A program made the translations under genes and the position numbers. Of a stretch of 64,000 nt of DNA, positions 39,711 through 49,093 are shown piece after piece (the stretch's first letter is position 1; each line of letters begins with the position of its first letter). This DNA is from Paraburkholderia sp. GTDB lineage: Bacteria > Pseudomonadota > Gammaproteobacteria > Burkholderiales > Burkholderiaceae. The notes below the pieces were generated by a model that was not told where the DNA came from, did not search any database, and saw nothing but the letters and a program-made list of their open reading frames with translations. Location: the NCBI GenBank assembly GCA_004322045.1, contig SCRN01000034.1, positions 124,001 through 188,000 on the forward strand. The letters run 5' to 3'.

Positions 39711-41498
39711 TTAGAACTGTTCGGCGGTCAGCCCGATCCCATCGCCCGCCTGCGCGCTGACGATCGACGTTTCGAGCGCCGTTGCGTGCGGCAGCAGATG
39801 CGTGGCGAAGAACGCCGCGGTGGCGACCTTAGCGCCATAGAACGCAGGATCCGCGTCGTGTTTGTCCTGCGCAATCAGCGCCGCCCGCGCCATTTGCCAC
39901 CCGGACAAGACGAGCCCGGCCAACTCCAGATAAGGCACGCTGCCCGCGAAGACGGCATTCGGGTTGCGTTTTCCGTGTTCGACGACGAACGCTATGACGC
40001 GAGCCAACGCATGCCGGCCGGCTTCGAGATGCGTCGCGATCGTGCGCAACGGCTGGGCGTCATGCGCTTTCAACGCTTCGATCGTGGTGTCGATTTCGCG
40101 CAGCAGCCCCTGAGCCACCGCGCCGCCGTCACGCAGCGTCTTGCGGCCGACGAGATCGTTCGCTTGGATCGCGGTCGTGCCTTCGTAGATCGGTAGGATG
40201 CGCGCGTCCCGATAGTATTGCGCCGCGCCCGTCTCCTCGATGAACCCCATGCCGCCGTGCACTTGCACGCCCAGGCTCGCCACTTCCAGCGACATCTCGG
40301 TGCTCCATCCCTTGACGATGGGCACGAGATATTCGTAGATCGCCAGATGCTTGGCCCGCTCCTCTTCACTCACGCCGTGATGCGCGATATCGCTGTGCGC
40401 GGCCGCCACATACGCGAGCGCGCGCGAGCCTTCCGTCAAGGCGCGCATCGTCGCGAGCATGCGCCGCACGTCCGGGTGATGAATGATCGTCACGGCCTGC
40501 TTGGCCGAACCGTCGACGGGCCGGCTTTGCACGCGCTCCTTGGCGTAGGCGACGGCCTTTTGATAAGCGCGATCGGCCACCGCCACTCCTTGCATCCCCA
40601 CCGCGAAGCGCGCCGCGTTCATCATGATGAACATGTATTCGAGCCCGCGATTCTCTTCGCCGATCAAGTAGCCGATTGCGCCGCCGTGATCGCCGAACTG
40701 CAACACGGCGGTCGGGCTCGCCTTGATGCCGAGTTTGTGCTCGATCGACACGCAATGGACATCGTTGCGCTCGCCGAGCGCACCGTTTTCATCGATCAAA
40801 AACTTGGGGACGATGAAGAGCGAGATGCCCTTCACGCCTTCCGGTGCATTCGGTGTGCGCCCCAACACGAGATGGACGATGTTCTCGGCCATGTCGTGTT
40901 CGCCCCAGGTGATGAAGATCTTGGTGCCGAACAGGCGGTAGGTGCCGTCGCTTTGCGGCTCGGCGCGCGTGCGCACGAGCGCCAGGTCCGAGCCCGCCTG
41001 CGGCTCGGTCAAGTTCATCGTGCCCGTCCACCCGCCCGAAAGCAGCTTGGGCACATAGCGTTGCTTCTGCTCCTCGCTGCCGGCCGTCAGCAGCGCTTCG
41101 ACGGCGCCGTCGGTCAGCAACGGGCACAACGCGAACGACAGGTTCGACGCATTGAGCATTTCGATGCAAGGCGTCGCAATCAGTTTCGGGAGTCCCTGCC
41201 CGTCGTATTCCGCCGGGTGCTGCACGCCTTGCCAGCCGCCGTCGGAGAACTGCCGGAACGCCTCCTTGAAACCGGGCGTGGCCGTCACGACGCCGTCTTT
41301 CCATGTGCTCGGGTTGCGGTCGCCCTCGACGTTGAGCGGGGCCAGCACTTCCCCGCATAGCTTGGCCGATTCTTCGAGCACCGCTTGCGCGGTATCGATG
41401 CCGGCTTCCTCGAAGCCGGGGAGTTCGGCAATCTTGGCGATATCGGCCAATTCTTCCAAGACGAACAGCATGTCCTTGATCGGGGCGGCGTAGCTCAT
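39711..41498 (-). CDS. Acyl-CoA dehydrogenase with C-terminal extension
   Basis: 595 residues, the longer DmdC/FadE-type form. FAD/substrate segments: LTEPQAGSDLALVRTRAEP, FGTKIFITWGEHDMAENIVH, ARFAVGMQGVAVADRAYQKA. The catalytic Glu is likely in PIYEGTTAIQANDLVGRK. The last 130 residues form the acyl-CoA dehydrogenase C-terminal domain. It catalyses the first oxidation in beta-oxidation and is probably co-transcribed with the ketothiolase. Confidence 0.9.
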   Translation of the reverse strand: MSYAAPIKDMLFVLEELADIAKIAELPGFEEAGIDTAQAVLEESAKLCGEVLAPLNVEGDRNPSTWKDGVVTATPGFKEAFRQFSDGGWQGVQHPAEYDGQGLPKLIATPCIEMLNASNLSFALCPLLTDGAVEALLTAGSEEQKQRYVPKLLSGGWTGTMNLTEPQAGSDLALVRTRAEPQSDGTYRLFGTKIFITWGEHDMAENIVHLVLGRTPNAPEGVKGISLFIVPKFLIDENGALGERNDVHCVSIEHKLGIKASPTAVLQFGDHGGAIGYLIGEENRGLEYMFIMMNAARFAVGMQGVAVADRAYQKAVAYAKERVQSRPVDGSAKQAVTIIHHPDVRRMLATMRALTEGSRALAYVAAAHSDIAHHGVSEEERAKHLAIYEYLVPIVKGWSTEMSLEVASLGVQVHGGMGFIEETGAAQYYRDARILPIYEGTTAIQANDLVGRKTLRDGGAVAQGLLREIDTTIEALKAHDAQPLRTIATHLEAGRHALARVIAFVVEHGKRNPNAVFAGSVPYLELAGLVLSGWQMARAALIAQDKHDADPAFYGAKVATAAFFATHLLPHATALETSIVSAQAGDGIGLTAEQF

Positions 41499-41721
41499 TA
41501 CGGACAGTCCAAATGAAGAGAGGGAACGTTCAGGTCGGCGGACATGACAAATGCGGCCACCCTGACATGGCGTTTTCCCGATCGTACCGCCAAACCGGCG
41601 TCATAGGCTGGCTAAACCGGACCGCCTACTGACATATCTGGCCACTATTTCGTTCGTCAGCGCGTCGCCGCGGACAGCGGCAGCCCTGCGGTGCAGCAAG
41701 CGCATCTCGACGGGATCCGCC

Positions 41722-42789
41722 CTAGGCGCGGCGCCGATAGGTACCCGGCGTGCTGCCGGTCCAGTGGCGGAACGCGCGGTGAAATGCGCTGGGATCGTCG
41801 AAACCGATGTCGCCCGCGATTTGGGTGATCGTCTCATCCGTTTCCGTGAGCCGCGCAATGGCGACGTCGCGTCGCAATTCATCCTTCAAGGCTTGAAACG
41901 TCGTATCTTCGGCGGCCAAGCGCCGGCACAGGGTGCGTACCGAGCAATTCAGGCTGGCAGCCGCTTGTTCGATCGTCGGCAGATCGGGCAAGCGAGCGGC
42001 CAGATATTGGCGTACCCGGTGACTGACCAACTGTTCGCTGAACGAACCGAAAATCCAATCCCCGGGGGCGCGCGCGAGAAACCGGCGCAAGTTGCGCTTG
42101 CTCTGCCGAATCGGCAAATCGAGGTAGGCGGCGCTAAAGCGCATCAACGTGGCTTGGCGATCGAAGCTCACGGGGCCGGAAAAGAAATAGCGATGATCGA
42201 GTGCATGGGCCGGACGCGGGCAAGCGAGATCGACTTGCAGCAGGGGAATATGCTGGCCGATGAGCCAAGAGGCCACGCCATGCGCGAGCTTGAGCATCAA
42301 CTCATGCCCGAGCGGGCGGATGCGCTCGAACGCCGGATTCGGCGCCAAGGTCAACTGCGCGATAGGCCCGTCGCGCCGCGACTCGATGCGGAAATCGTCG
42401 AGAACGATATGAAAAAACTGTGAGAAGCGATGAAGCGCCGTTTCAAGGTTTCGCGCGTCGAGCAGGCTCAAGGATAGGAATTTGAGCGTCCCGCTGCGCA
42501 GCGGCCGGCTGAAGAATCCCGGCATTTCGTCGTCGAGCGCAATCGCCAGCGCTTGGTATAGCGTCGAAAACTGCTCTTCCGTCACGCGCGCGCCGGGCTC
42601 GGTCAGCAATTGCTCCGCGATGCCGGCCTCCTCCAGATAGCGACGAATCGTATCGGGCCGTGCGTCGGCGCCGGCGAGGAACGCCTTCACCAAGGAGATG
42701 GGAACGGTGGCGCTCGGCGGTTCGGGCGCGGCGTCCAAAGACGGCACGCCCGAACCGCCGCTGACGGGCGAATACATAGGCAACTCCAA
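41722..42789 (-). CDS. AraC-family regulator with Arabinose_bd-type sensor domain
   Basis: 355 residues. N-terminal sensor of the OruR/ArgR-like type (ARPDTIRRYLEEAGIAEQLL; EEQFSTLYQALAIALDDEMP). C-terminal double HTH (LNCSVRTLCRRLAAEDTTFQ; DETITQIAGDIGFDDPSAFH then RAFRHWTGSTPGTYRR). It lies 220 bases upstream of the acyl-CoA dehydrogenase in the same direction, so it is a good candidate regulator of the beta-oxidation pair. Confidence 0.88.
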   Translation of the reverse strand: MELPMYSPVSGGSGVPSLDAAPEPPSATVPISLVKAFLAGADARPDTIRRYLEEAGIAEQLLTEPGARVTEEQFSTLYQALAIALDDEMPGFFSRPLRSGTLKFLSLSLLDARNLETALHRFSQFFHIVLDDFRIESRRDGPIAQLTLAPNPAFERIRPLGHELMLKLAHGVASWLIGQHIPLLQVDLACPRPAHALDHRYFFSGPVSFDRQATLMRFSAAYLDLPIRQSKRNLRRFLARAPGDWIFGSFSEQLVSHRVRQYLAARLPDLPTIEQAAASLNCSVRTLCRRLAAEDTTFQALKDELRRDVAIARLTETDETITQIAGDIGFDDPSAFHRAFRHWTGSTPGTYRRRA

Positions 42790-42850
42790 TGCGAGCGCCA
42801 GCAGTATAACGACGACCGAGGTAAAGAAAATCTAGGAACGTAGCGTGCCG

Positions 42851-43741
42851 TCAATGCTGCTTGACGAAGTCGATGAACGCCCGTAACGGCGCCGGCACGT
42901 GCCGATGGCCCGGGTAGTAGAGAAAGGGACCGGGAAACGACTGCCACCACGGCTCGAGCACAGGCTCGAGCGCGCCGCCATCCAAGTGCGGGCGCAGCAC
43001 GTCTTCGAACAGATGAACGATCCCGCCGCCCCTGAGCGCAATGCCGACGGCGAGATCGAGGGCCGCGACCGGTTTGACGAGCAGCGGCCCTGGCGGATCC
43101 AACCGATACACTTCCTCGCCGTGCTGAAAATTCCACATCGCCATCGCACCGCCTGAAAATTGCCCGCGCAAGCAGGCATGCGACAACAGCTCGCGCGGGT
43201 GCTCGGGCCTGCCATGCGCATCGAGGTAGCTCGGCGCTGCGGCCGTCGCGAATCGCTGCGTGCGCGGGCCGATCGGGATCGCGATCATGTCTTGTTCGAG
43301 CCGTTCGTCGTAGCGAATGCCCGCATCGCATCCGATGGAAAGCAGATCGACGAAGCCGTCCTCGACGAGCACTTCGACTCGAATGCCGGGGTACGCCTTC
43401 ATGAACGAGGCGACGATGTCCGGCAGGATGACCCAGGCAGCGCTGGCCGACACGTTCAGCCTCAGTGTGCCTGTGGGCTTGTCGCGGAAAACGTTGAGCA
43501 CGTCCAGCGCCGCCTCCATTTCCCCGAAAAGCGGCGTGATGCGCTCGAGCAAGCGTCGCCCGGCTTCGGTCGGCGCGACGTTGCGCGTGGTCCGGTTCAG
43601 CAAGCGCAAATCGAGCCTCGCCTCGAGACGGCGCACGGCAGTGCTCAAACTCGATGCCGAGACGCCGTTCGCGCGGGCGGCTTCGCGAAACCCGCCCGCC
43701 CTGACGACGGAAGCAAACGCTGCAAGGTCGTTGAAATCCAT
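42851..43741 (-). CDS. LysR-family regulator (CrgA-like group)
   Basis: 296 residues from ATG 43741; the frame is open further upstream but the conserved start is MDFNDLAAFASVVRAGGFRE. HTH: ARANGVSASSLSTAVRRLEA. Sensor domain with GTLRLNVSASAAWVILPDIV and GCDAGIRYDERLEQDMIAI, typical of the CrgA-like group. Divergent from the aldo/keto reductase gene (116 bases), its probable target. Confidence 0.87.
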   Translation of the reverse strand: MDFNDLAAFASVVRAGGFREAARANGVSASSLSTAVRRLEARLDLRLLNRTTRNVAPTEAGRRLLERITPLFGEMEAALDVLNVFRDKPTGTLRLNVSASAAWVILPDIVASFMKAYPGIRVEVLVEDGFVDLLSIGCDAGIRYDERLEQDMIAIPIGPRTQRFATAAAPSYLDAHGRPEHPRELLSHACLRGQFSGGAMAMWNFQHGEEVYRLDPPGPLLVKPVAALDLAVGIALRGGGIVHLFEDVLRPHLDGGALEPVLEPWWQSFPGPFLYYPGHRHVPAPLRAFIDFVKQH

Positions 43742-43857
43742 GTCATCGTGCAATATTTTGAACAACCCGTGCAACTTAAATCGGATTATCGAAAGGCGCA
43801 ATCGCAGCAATACTGGGCGTCATGCAATCATTCATTGGATCAACCCAGGAGAGCGCG

Positions 43858-44733
43858 ATGTTCAAGCTTGCAACCAATGACACTTTCTCGCTCGGCGCTC
43901 GCCACGTCCGCCGTATGGGCTATGGCGCGATGCAATTGGCCGGCCCCGGTGTGTTCGGCCCACCGAAGGACCGCGCCGAGGCCCTCGGCGTTCTTCGCGA
44001 AGCGCTTGCCGCGGGCGTCGATCATATCGACACGAGCGACTTCTATGGGCCGCATGTCACGAATCAGGTGATCTGCGAAGCGTTGCATCCCTACCCCGAT
44101 TCGCTCGTCATCGTCACCAAGATCGGTGCGATTCGCGGGCAAGACGCCTCGTGGCTACCGGCCCAGGAGCCGGAGCAATTGCGCCAAGCCGTGCACGACA
44201 ATCTACGCAACTTGAAGCTGGAAGCGTTGGAGGTCGTCAATCTGCGCGTGATGGGCGCGATCCATGCGCCGACGGAAGGATCGATCGAGAAGCAAATGCG
44301 TGTGCTGGCCGAGCTTCGGCAAGAAGGGCTCATTCGGCACATTGGCCTGAGCAATGTCACCGCAACGCAGATCGAAGAGGCGCAACGCGTCGCCCCGATC
44401 GTCTGTGTGCAGAATCACTACAACCTAATTCATCGAGATGACGATGCGCTCGTGGATGCGCTTGCGCAACAGGGCATCGCTTATGTGCCCTTCTTCCCGC
44501 TTGGCGGATTTTCGCCACTTCGATCGGCAGCGCTCTCGCACATCGCAGAGACGATCGGCGCAACGCCGATGCAGGCAGCGCTCGCTTGGCTGTTGCATCG
44601 GTCGCCCAACATTCTGGTGATCCCGGGCACGTCGTCGGCCGCACACCTGCGTGAGAATCTTGCGGCCGCGACGATCCGTCTGTCGAACGAGGTCTATGCA
44701 CAACTCGATGCGATTGCAGCAATGACCGAGTGA
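43858..44733 (+). CDS. Aldo/keto reductase
   Basis: 291 residues, start ATG 43858 after AGGAGAGCG. TIM-barrel AKR: catalytic tetrad Asp (DHIDTSDFYGPHV), Tyr in the same segment, Lys (VIVTKIGA), and an Arg/His-type position near NLRVMGAIH. NADPH-binding end VIPGTSSAAHLRENLAAA. The tetrad His is replaced in a changed NLRVM segment. It probably reduces aldehydes or quinones and is controlled by the divergent LysR protein. Confidence 0.87.
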   Translation: MFKLATNDTFSLGARHVRRMGYGAMQLAGPGVFGPPKDRAEALGVLREALAAGVDHIDTSDFYGPHVTNQVICEALHPYPDSLVIVTKIGAIRGQDASWLPAQEPEQLRQAVHDNLRNLKLEALEVVNLRVMGAIHAPTEGSIEKQMRVLAELRQEGLIRHIGLSNVTATQIEEAQRVAPIVCVQNHYNLIHRDDDALVDALAQQGIAYVPFFPLGGFSPLRSAALSHIAETIGATPMQAALAWLLHRSPNILVIPGTSSAAHLRENLAAATIRLSNEVYAQLDAIAAMTE

Positions 44734-44767
44734 GTGGCCGGAGCTTGTTCGCGCTTGGATCGCTCGA

Positions 44768-45484
44768 TCATAGGGACTGCTTGCGCACCGCACTCAGCGA
44801 CGCCCGCTGCCGCCCTTGCTCGTCGAAATTGTCGGGGCTGAGCCATGCCTTGAATGCCGGCTTGAGCAGGGGCCATTCGCTATCGAGGATCGAGAACCAC
44901 GCCGTGTCTCGGTTGCGGCCCCGGTAAGCCACCGCCTGCCGGAAGATGCCTTCGAACTTGAAGCCCAACCGTTCGGCCGCCGCGCGCGAAGGCGCGTTCA
45001 AGCTGTCGCATTTCCATTCGTAGCGACGGTAACCGAGCTCATCGAAGGCATACGCCATCAACAAGAATTGGGCCTCCGTAGAAATCGGCGTGCGCTTGAG
45101 CAGCGGCGAAAACGTCACGGACCCTACCTCGATGACGCCGTTGTTCGGTTCGATGCGCATCAAGGCCAACGTGCCGACGGCCTTCCCCGTTCGTTTGTCG
45201 ATGACGGCGTAGTGTCTCGGATCGGCGCTGCGCTGCGCGGTTTCGGCGTACTGCCGGTACGCTTGCGGATCGTCGAACGGCCCAACGTTCAGATAAGTCC
45301 AATCGCGGTGATCGGGCGCGGTGCGATAAGCCGCATATAGGTCGTCGGCGTGACGGTCCGCGTTCAAACGTTCGAGGCGGCAAAAGGCGCCGTCGAACGT
45401 TTCCGCCGTAGGTAGCGGCCGCGGCGACCAGCCGGGCACGGGCGAGCCGATCGGCTGGCCGTATTCGTTCGTTGCAGTGGACAT
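44768..45484 (-). CDS. GNAT-family N-acetyltransferase
   Basis: 238 residues from ATG 45484 (GGGAGAAACG). Acetyltransferase_3-like: CRLERLNADRHADDLYAAYR, GTLALMRIEPNNGVIEVGSV, FSPLLKRTPISTEAQFLLMA, YEWKCDSLNAPSRAAAERLG, FEGIFRQAVAYRGRNRDTAW. It is of the RimJ/RimL type that acetylates proteins or small molecules. Divergent from the MocR gene, a frequent pairing. Confidence 0.88.
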   Translation of the reverse strand: MSTATNEYGQPIGSPVPGWSPRPLPTAETFDGAFCRLERLNADRHADDLYAAYRTAPDHRDWTYLNVGPFDDPQAYRQYAETAQRSADPRHYAVIDKRTGKAVGTLALMRIEPNNGVIEVGSVTFSPLLKRTPISTEAQFLLMAYAFDELGYRRYEWKCDSLNAPSRAAAERLGFKFEGIFRQAVAYRGRNRDTAWFSILDSEWPLLKPAFKAWLSPDNFDEQGRQRASLSAVRKQSL

Positions 45485-45636
45485 CGTTTCTCCCGGTTGC
45501 ATATGGCGAGGAAAACTTTAGAATTTCCGTGGACTGCTTGGAAGTGCCACGCGCGGTCTATTCGATGGTGCCACGCATTGTCCGCCATTGCCATTGCTTA
45601 CGATCCTCCATCCCGGCCCCTATCGTGCACCCCGCT

Positions 45637-47130
45637 ATGTCCGCCGTCGACGAACTTGTCAGCCCCGCGATCGATTTCTTGCTTGAAACGCCGCTCGTCA
45701 AGGACCGCAGTGGCGTGTCATTGCAAAAGCAATTGCACGAGCGGATCCGCCGCGCGATCTTGGACGGTCGCTTTCCCTCCGGCTGCCGCCTTCCCGGCTC
45801 GCGCGCGCTGGCTGTCGCGCTCGGCATTTCGCGCAACAGCGTCACCGCCGTGTACGAGCTCCTCGGCGCTGAAGGCTTCATCGAGCCGAGCCGCCAAGGC
45901 ACGCGCGTCACCGAGCTCGAGCAACGAAACAGCGCACGGCGTGGCATCCGGCGCCCTCCTGCATACCCGGTTTCGAATCGCGCCACGCTGATTCGCGGCA
46001 CACAATTGGGCGCGGCCGATACTTTGTCGTTGCGGCCCGGCGTACCCGCATTTGCGCGCTTCCCGTTGAGCGCGTGGAAGCATTGCCTCGATCGCGCTAT
46101 CCGCACGGCAGGCGCCAGCGGCCTCGGGTATGGCGATCCACAAGGCGAGCTGGCCCTGCGCAAGGCGATCATGCGTCATCTCGCCGTCGCGCGCGGCGTG
46201 CGCTGCGCGCCGGATCAGGTGGTCATCACGGAGGGCGCGCAAGAAGCGCTGTCGTTATGCGTGCGGCTCGTGACGAATCCCGGCGACAACGCGTGGGTGG
46301 AAGAACCGGGCTATCGCGGTGCGAAATCCGCATTCATTTGCGGCGATCTCAACGTCGTGCCGGTCCGCGTCGATCAGGATGGGCTGAGCATCACCGATCT
46401 CGCATGGGAGAGGCACACACCCAGGCTCATTTATACAACGCCTTCTCACCAATATCCCACGGGAGCGGTCTTGACCGTATCGCGACGCCTCGACCTCATC
46501 GCCAATGCGCAAGCGCACGGCACATGGATCATCGAAGACGACTACGACAGTGAATACCGTCACTCGGGCGAACTCATCGGCGCAATGCAGGGCCTCGTTC
46601 CGCACGCGCCGGTACTTTACGTGGGCACCTTCAGCAAAACCTTGTTTCCGTCGCTGCGGCTCGGTTTTCTCGTCATGCCCGAGGCATTGCTCGGCAAGGC
46701 TTCTACGTTGCTGAGGGAAACGCTGCGCGGCGGCCATCGCTACGAACAGCTCGCATTGGCCGAATTCATCGAGAGCGGTCAGTTCGGCCGGCATCTCGGG
46801 CGTATGCGGCGCCTCTATCGGCGGCGGCAAGATGCGCTGCGCGCGGCATTGACCCAACATTTGGCCTCACCGCATGCCATCACCGGGGGCGATAGCGGCA
46901 TGCATCTGACCGTCAAACTGCCCGCCGACTGCTCCGACGTACGTATTGCCGAGGCGGCTCGGCAATACGACATGGCGCCGATGCCCCTATCGCGTTTCGC
47001 GTTGAAGCCGCAAGCCGAGGACAACGGACTCGTGCTTGGGTATGGGAATACGTCGGAGTCGTTGTTCGTGCCGCTCGTCAAACAGCTTGCACGACTGATT
47101 CAAGCCGACCGGCGCGGCGCAAAACTCTGA
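45637..47130 (+). CDS. MocR-family (GntR-HTH/aminotransferase) regulator
   Basis: 497 residues from ATG 45637; an upstream in-frame ATG at 45472 overlaps the divergent gene and is less likely. N-terminal GntR HTH (FPSGCRLPGSRALAVALGIS, RNSVTAVYELLGAEGFIEPS). C-terminal class I aminotransferase fold with PLP Lys in YVGTFSKTLFPSLRLGFLV and IIEDDYDSEYR. It probably senses PLP or an amino compound and regulates the divergent GNAT gene. Confidence 0.9.
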   Translation: MSAVDELVSPAIDFLLETPLVKDRSGVSLQKQLHERIRRAILDGRFPSGCRLPGSRALAVALGISRNSVTAVYELLGAEGFIEPSRQGTRVTELEQRNSARRGIRRPPAYPVSNRATLIRGTQLGAADTLSLRPGVPAFARFPLSAWKHCLDRAIRTAGASGLGYGDPQGELALRKAIMRHLAVARGVRCAPDQVVITEGAQEALSLCVRLVTNPGDNAWVEEPGYRGAKSAFICGDLNVVPVRVDQDGLSITDLAWERHTPRLIYTTPSHQYPTGAVLTVSRRLDLIANAQAHGTWIIEDDYDSEYRHSGELIGAMQGLVPHAPVLYVGTFSKTLFPSLRLGFLVMPEALLGKASTLLRETLRGGHRYEQLALAEFIESGQFGRHLGRMRRLYRRRQDALRAALTQHLASPHAITGGDSGMHLTVKLPADCSDVRIAEAARQYDMAPMPLSRFALKPQAEDNGLVLGYGNTSESLFVPLVKQLARLIQADRRGAKL

Positions 47131-47208
47131 GCCGCACGTATTCGGGCGTGGTGCAGTTGGGTCTGCGTACAATACGCACTCGTCGATTCCAACCGCAGGA
47201 CGTGTTCC

Positions 47209-47487
47209 ATGGCAATGAAGAAAACCGACCTTGAGAAGAACAAGGCACTGAAGCTAACCCAATCGATGAAGCAAGGTCATTCCGATCGCTTCGGTAAAGG
47301 CGCCGCCGATCCGGCGGTCAATCGCCGCGAGCAGCGCAAGCTCGATCAAGCGAAAGGCCTGGTGCCGTTCGCGTGCAAGCTCGACGGCGAGCTTGTCGCC
47401 ACACTGAAGGAACGCGCCGCCGCACACCCGGAAGGGATGAACGGCCTCATCGATTCGTTGCTGCGACAGGCGCTGGATCAGGCGTAA
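47209..47487 (+). CDS. Conserved hypothetical protein, 92 residues
   Basis: MAMKKTDLEKNKALKLTQSM, then basic and helical (RREQRKLDQAKGLVPFACKL), ending LKERAAAHPEGMNGLIDSLL. The layout (basic arm, then a short ribbon-helix-like end) suggests a nucleoid- or plasmid-type DNA-binding protein. It is recalled as conserved in Burkholderiaceae. Single gene between MocR and a secreted small protein. Confidence 0.75.
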   Translation: MAMKKTDLEKNKALKLTQSMKQGHSDRFGKGAADPAVNRREQRKLDQAKGLVPFACKLDGELVATLKERAAAHPEGMNGLIDSLLRQALDQA

Positions 47488-47733
47488 CGCTGCACGCATG
47501 CTCGACTTGTGCCGAGGCATTTCGATCGGGCGGATTCTGAATGAAAGAAGGTTTCGAATAGGATCTGCGCGTCTCCCGTGATCCGAGCCGGCCCGCGCCT
47601 GAGGCGCGCCAAACAAGCCCGTAATGCAGCGTTACGAATCTCGCATGCCGCTTTCACATGTATCGCGGGTCCGCTCCTACACTGCGGTCGTCTTCCCCAG
47701 AAACGAGCGCATGCAGCGCGCAAGGAGTACCAA

Positions 47734-48042
47734 ATGAATAAGAAGCTCGTCGCAGTCATGTTCGGCGTCGGCATCGCCGCGCTCGGCATCTCGAAGGCGG
47801 CATCGGCCCACGTCGATCTCGCCGTCGGCATCGGCATTCCTTCGCCGGTGTACGTGGCCCCCGAGCCTGTGTACGTCGCCCCGCCTCAGGTTGCCTACGC
47901 GCCTGCGCCGGTCGTCAGCGGGTATTGGGGTGGCGACGACGGCTGGCGTGAACGCGAATGGCGCCGCCGCGAATGGCGCGAGCATCAATGGCGCGAACAC
48001 GAGGAGCGCGAACATCGCGGCTGGGGCCGAGGCGACGACTGA
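47734..48042 (+). CDS. Secreted small protein with Pro/Val repeats and Arg/Glu/Trp-rich tail
   Basis: 102 residues, start ATG 47734 with AAGGAG. Signal peptide KKLVAVMFGVGIAALGISKA with cleavage after ASA. The mature protein has VAPEPVYVAPPQVAYAPAPV followed by repeated REW units (WREREWRRREWREHQWREHE). Such YXWxxxx-tail proteins are common periplasmic or surface proteins of unknown role in betaproteobacteria. Confidence 0.78.
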   Translation: MNKKLVAVMFGVGIAALGISKAASAHVDLAVGIGIPSPVYVAPEPVYVAPPQVAYAPAPVVSGYWGGDDGWREREWRRREWREHQWREHEEREHRGWGRGDD

Positions 48043-48070
48043 TACACGAATTGCAGCGGGGCGTCGCGAA

Positions 48071-49093
48071 TTATGACGCCCCCGCCCCTCGCTCGGGACT
48101 ACCCAGCCAGTGAACGCTAAATAGGCGCGCCTCGTCGGTCCAGACAGGCCCAGGCCGGAATCCCGCCGATACGGCAAGCTTACGAAAGCCTTCTATCGTG
48201 AACTTATGCGAGCTCTCGGTATGAAGGCTTTCTCCTTCCTCGAAGTCGAAGCTTCGTCCCGCCACGCGCACCGTTTGCGCACATCGACTCACGAGATGCA
48301 TTTCGATCCGATGCTTACGCGGATCGTAAAAAGCATAGTGCGCGAATGCCCCCACATCGAAATCGGCCGATAACTCCGTATTCGCACGCCGAAGCAAATT
48401 CAAATTGAACGCAGCCGTGACGCCTTGCGCGTCGTTGTAAGCCCGATGAAGGGTTTGTGGGTCTTTAACGAGATCGACGCCGACGAGCAAGCCGCCGCCT
48501 TCGAGCAGCCGCGCAGCCAAGCGCAAGAAGGTCATCGCTTCGTATTCATCGAAGTTGCCGATCGTCGAGCCCGGGAAAAAACCCACGCGACGCCCCATCG
48601 CCGCATCGAGGCCCTTCAGTTGCGCTTCGTTCATGTAATCGGCCGCGACGGGCCGCACTTCCAGCCACGGACAGTCGGCATGCATCCGCCGTGCGGCCTC
48701 TTCCAAATGCGCCGCCGAAATGTCGATCGGAAAATACCGGCGCGGCAGCGTCCGTGTTTCGAACGACTGCAACAAGATACGGATTTTCTCGAGCGAGCCC
48801 GCACCGAATTCGATGATGTCCGCTTGCGGTCCGACGACTTCCGCCATTTCCCGTCCGTATCGCTCGAGAATGCGGCGTTCGGTGCGCGTCGGATAGTATT
48901 CCGGCAGTTCGCAAATACGATCGAACAGCGCGGAGCCGTGCGCATCGTAGAAGTACTTCGGCGCGATGCTTCGCGGCGTACGCGACAACCCGGCCAGCAG
49001 GTCGCGGCAAAATGCGCTGTCCGATAGATCGGAACGTGGGCGCCGCGGGGGCGCCGCGCCCACGAGGGCGGATGCGTCAGTTGTCTCGTACAA
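48071..49093 (-). CDS. egtD: EgtD, histidine N-alpha-trimethyltransferase
   Basis: 340 residues. The family is clear: IAPKYFYDAHGSALFDRICE, LPEYYPTRTERRILERYG, IIEFGAGSLEKIRILLQSF (SAM site), ADYMNEAQLKGL, GFFPGSTIGNFDEYEAMTFL, SHKFTIEGFRKLAVSAGF. It makes hercynine from histidine with three SAM, the first step of ergothioneine synthesis. It overlaps the egtB stop by 17 bases. Confidence 0.93.
   Translation of the reverse strand: MYETTDASALVGAAPPRRPRSDLSDSAFCRDLLAGLSRTPRSIAPKYFYDAHGSALFDRICELPEYYPTRTERRILERYGREMAEVVGPQADIIEFGAGSLEKIRILLQSFETRTLPRRYFPIDISAAHLEEAARRMHADCPWLEVRPVAADYMNEAQLKGLDAAMGRRVGFFPGSTIGNFDEYEAMTFLRLAARLLEGGGLLVGVDLVKDPQTLHRAYNDAQGVTAAFNLNLLRRANTELSADFDVGAFAHYAFYDPRKHRIEMHLVSRCAQTVRVAGRSFDFEEGESLHTESSHKFTIEGFRKLAVSAGFRPGPVWTDEARLFSVHWLGSPERGAGAS

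Noticed and set aside
40218-41360. 380-codon open frame opposite the acyl-CoA dehydrogenase
   Set aside because: His/Arg-rich mirror of a certain gene; no ribosome site or family.
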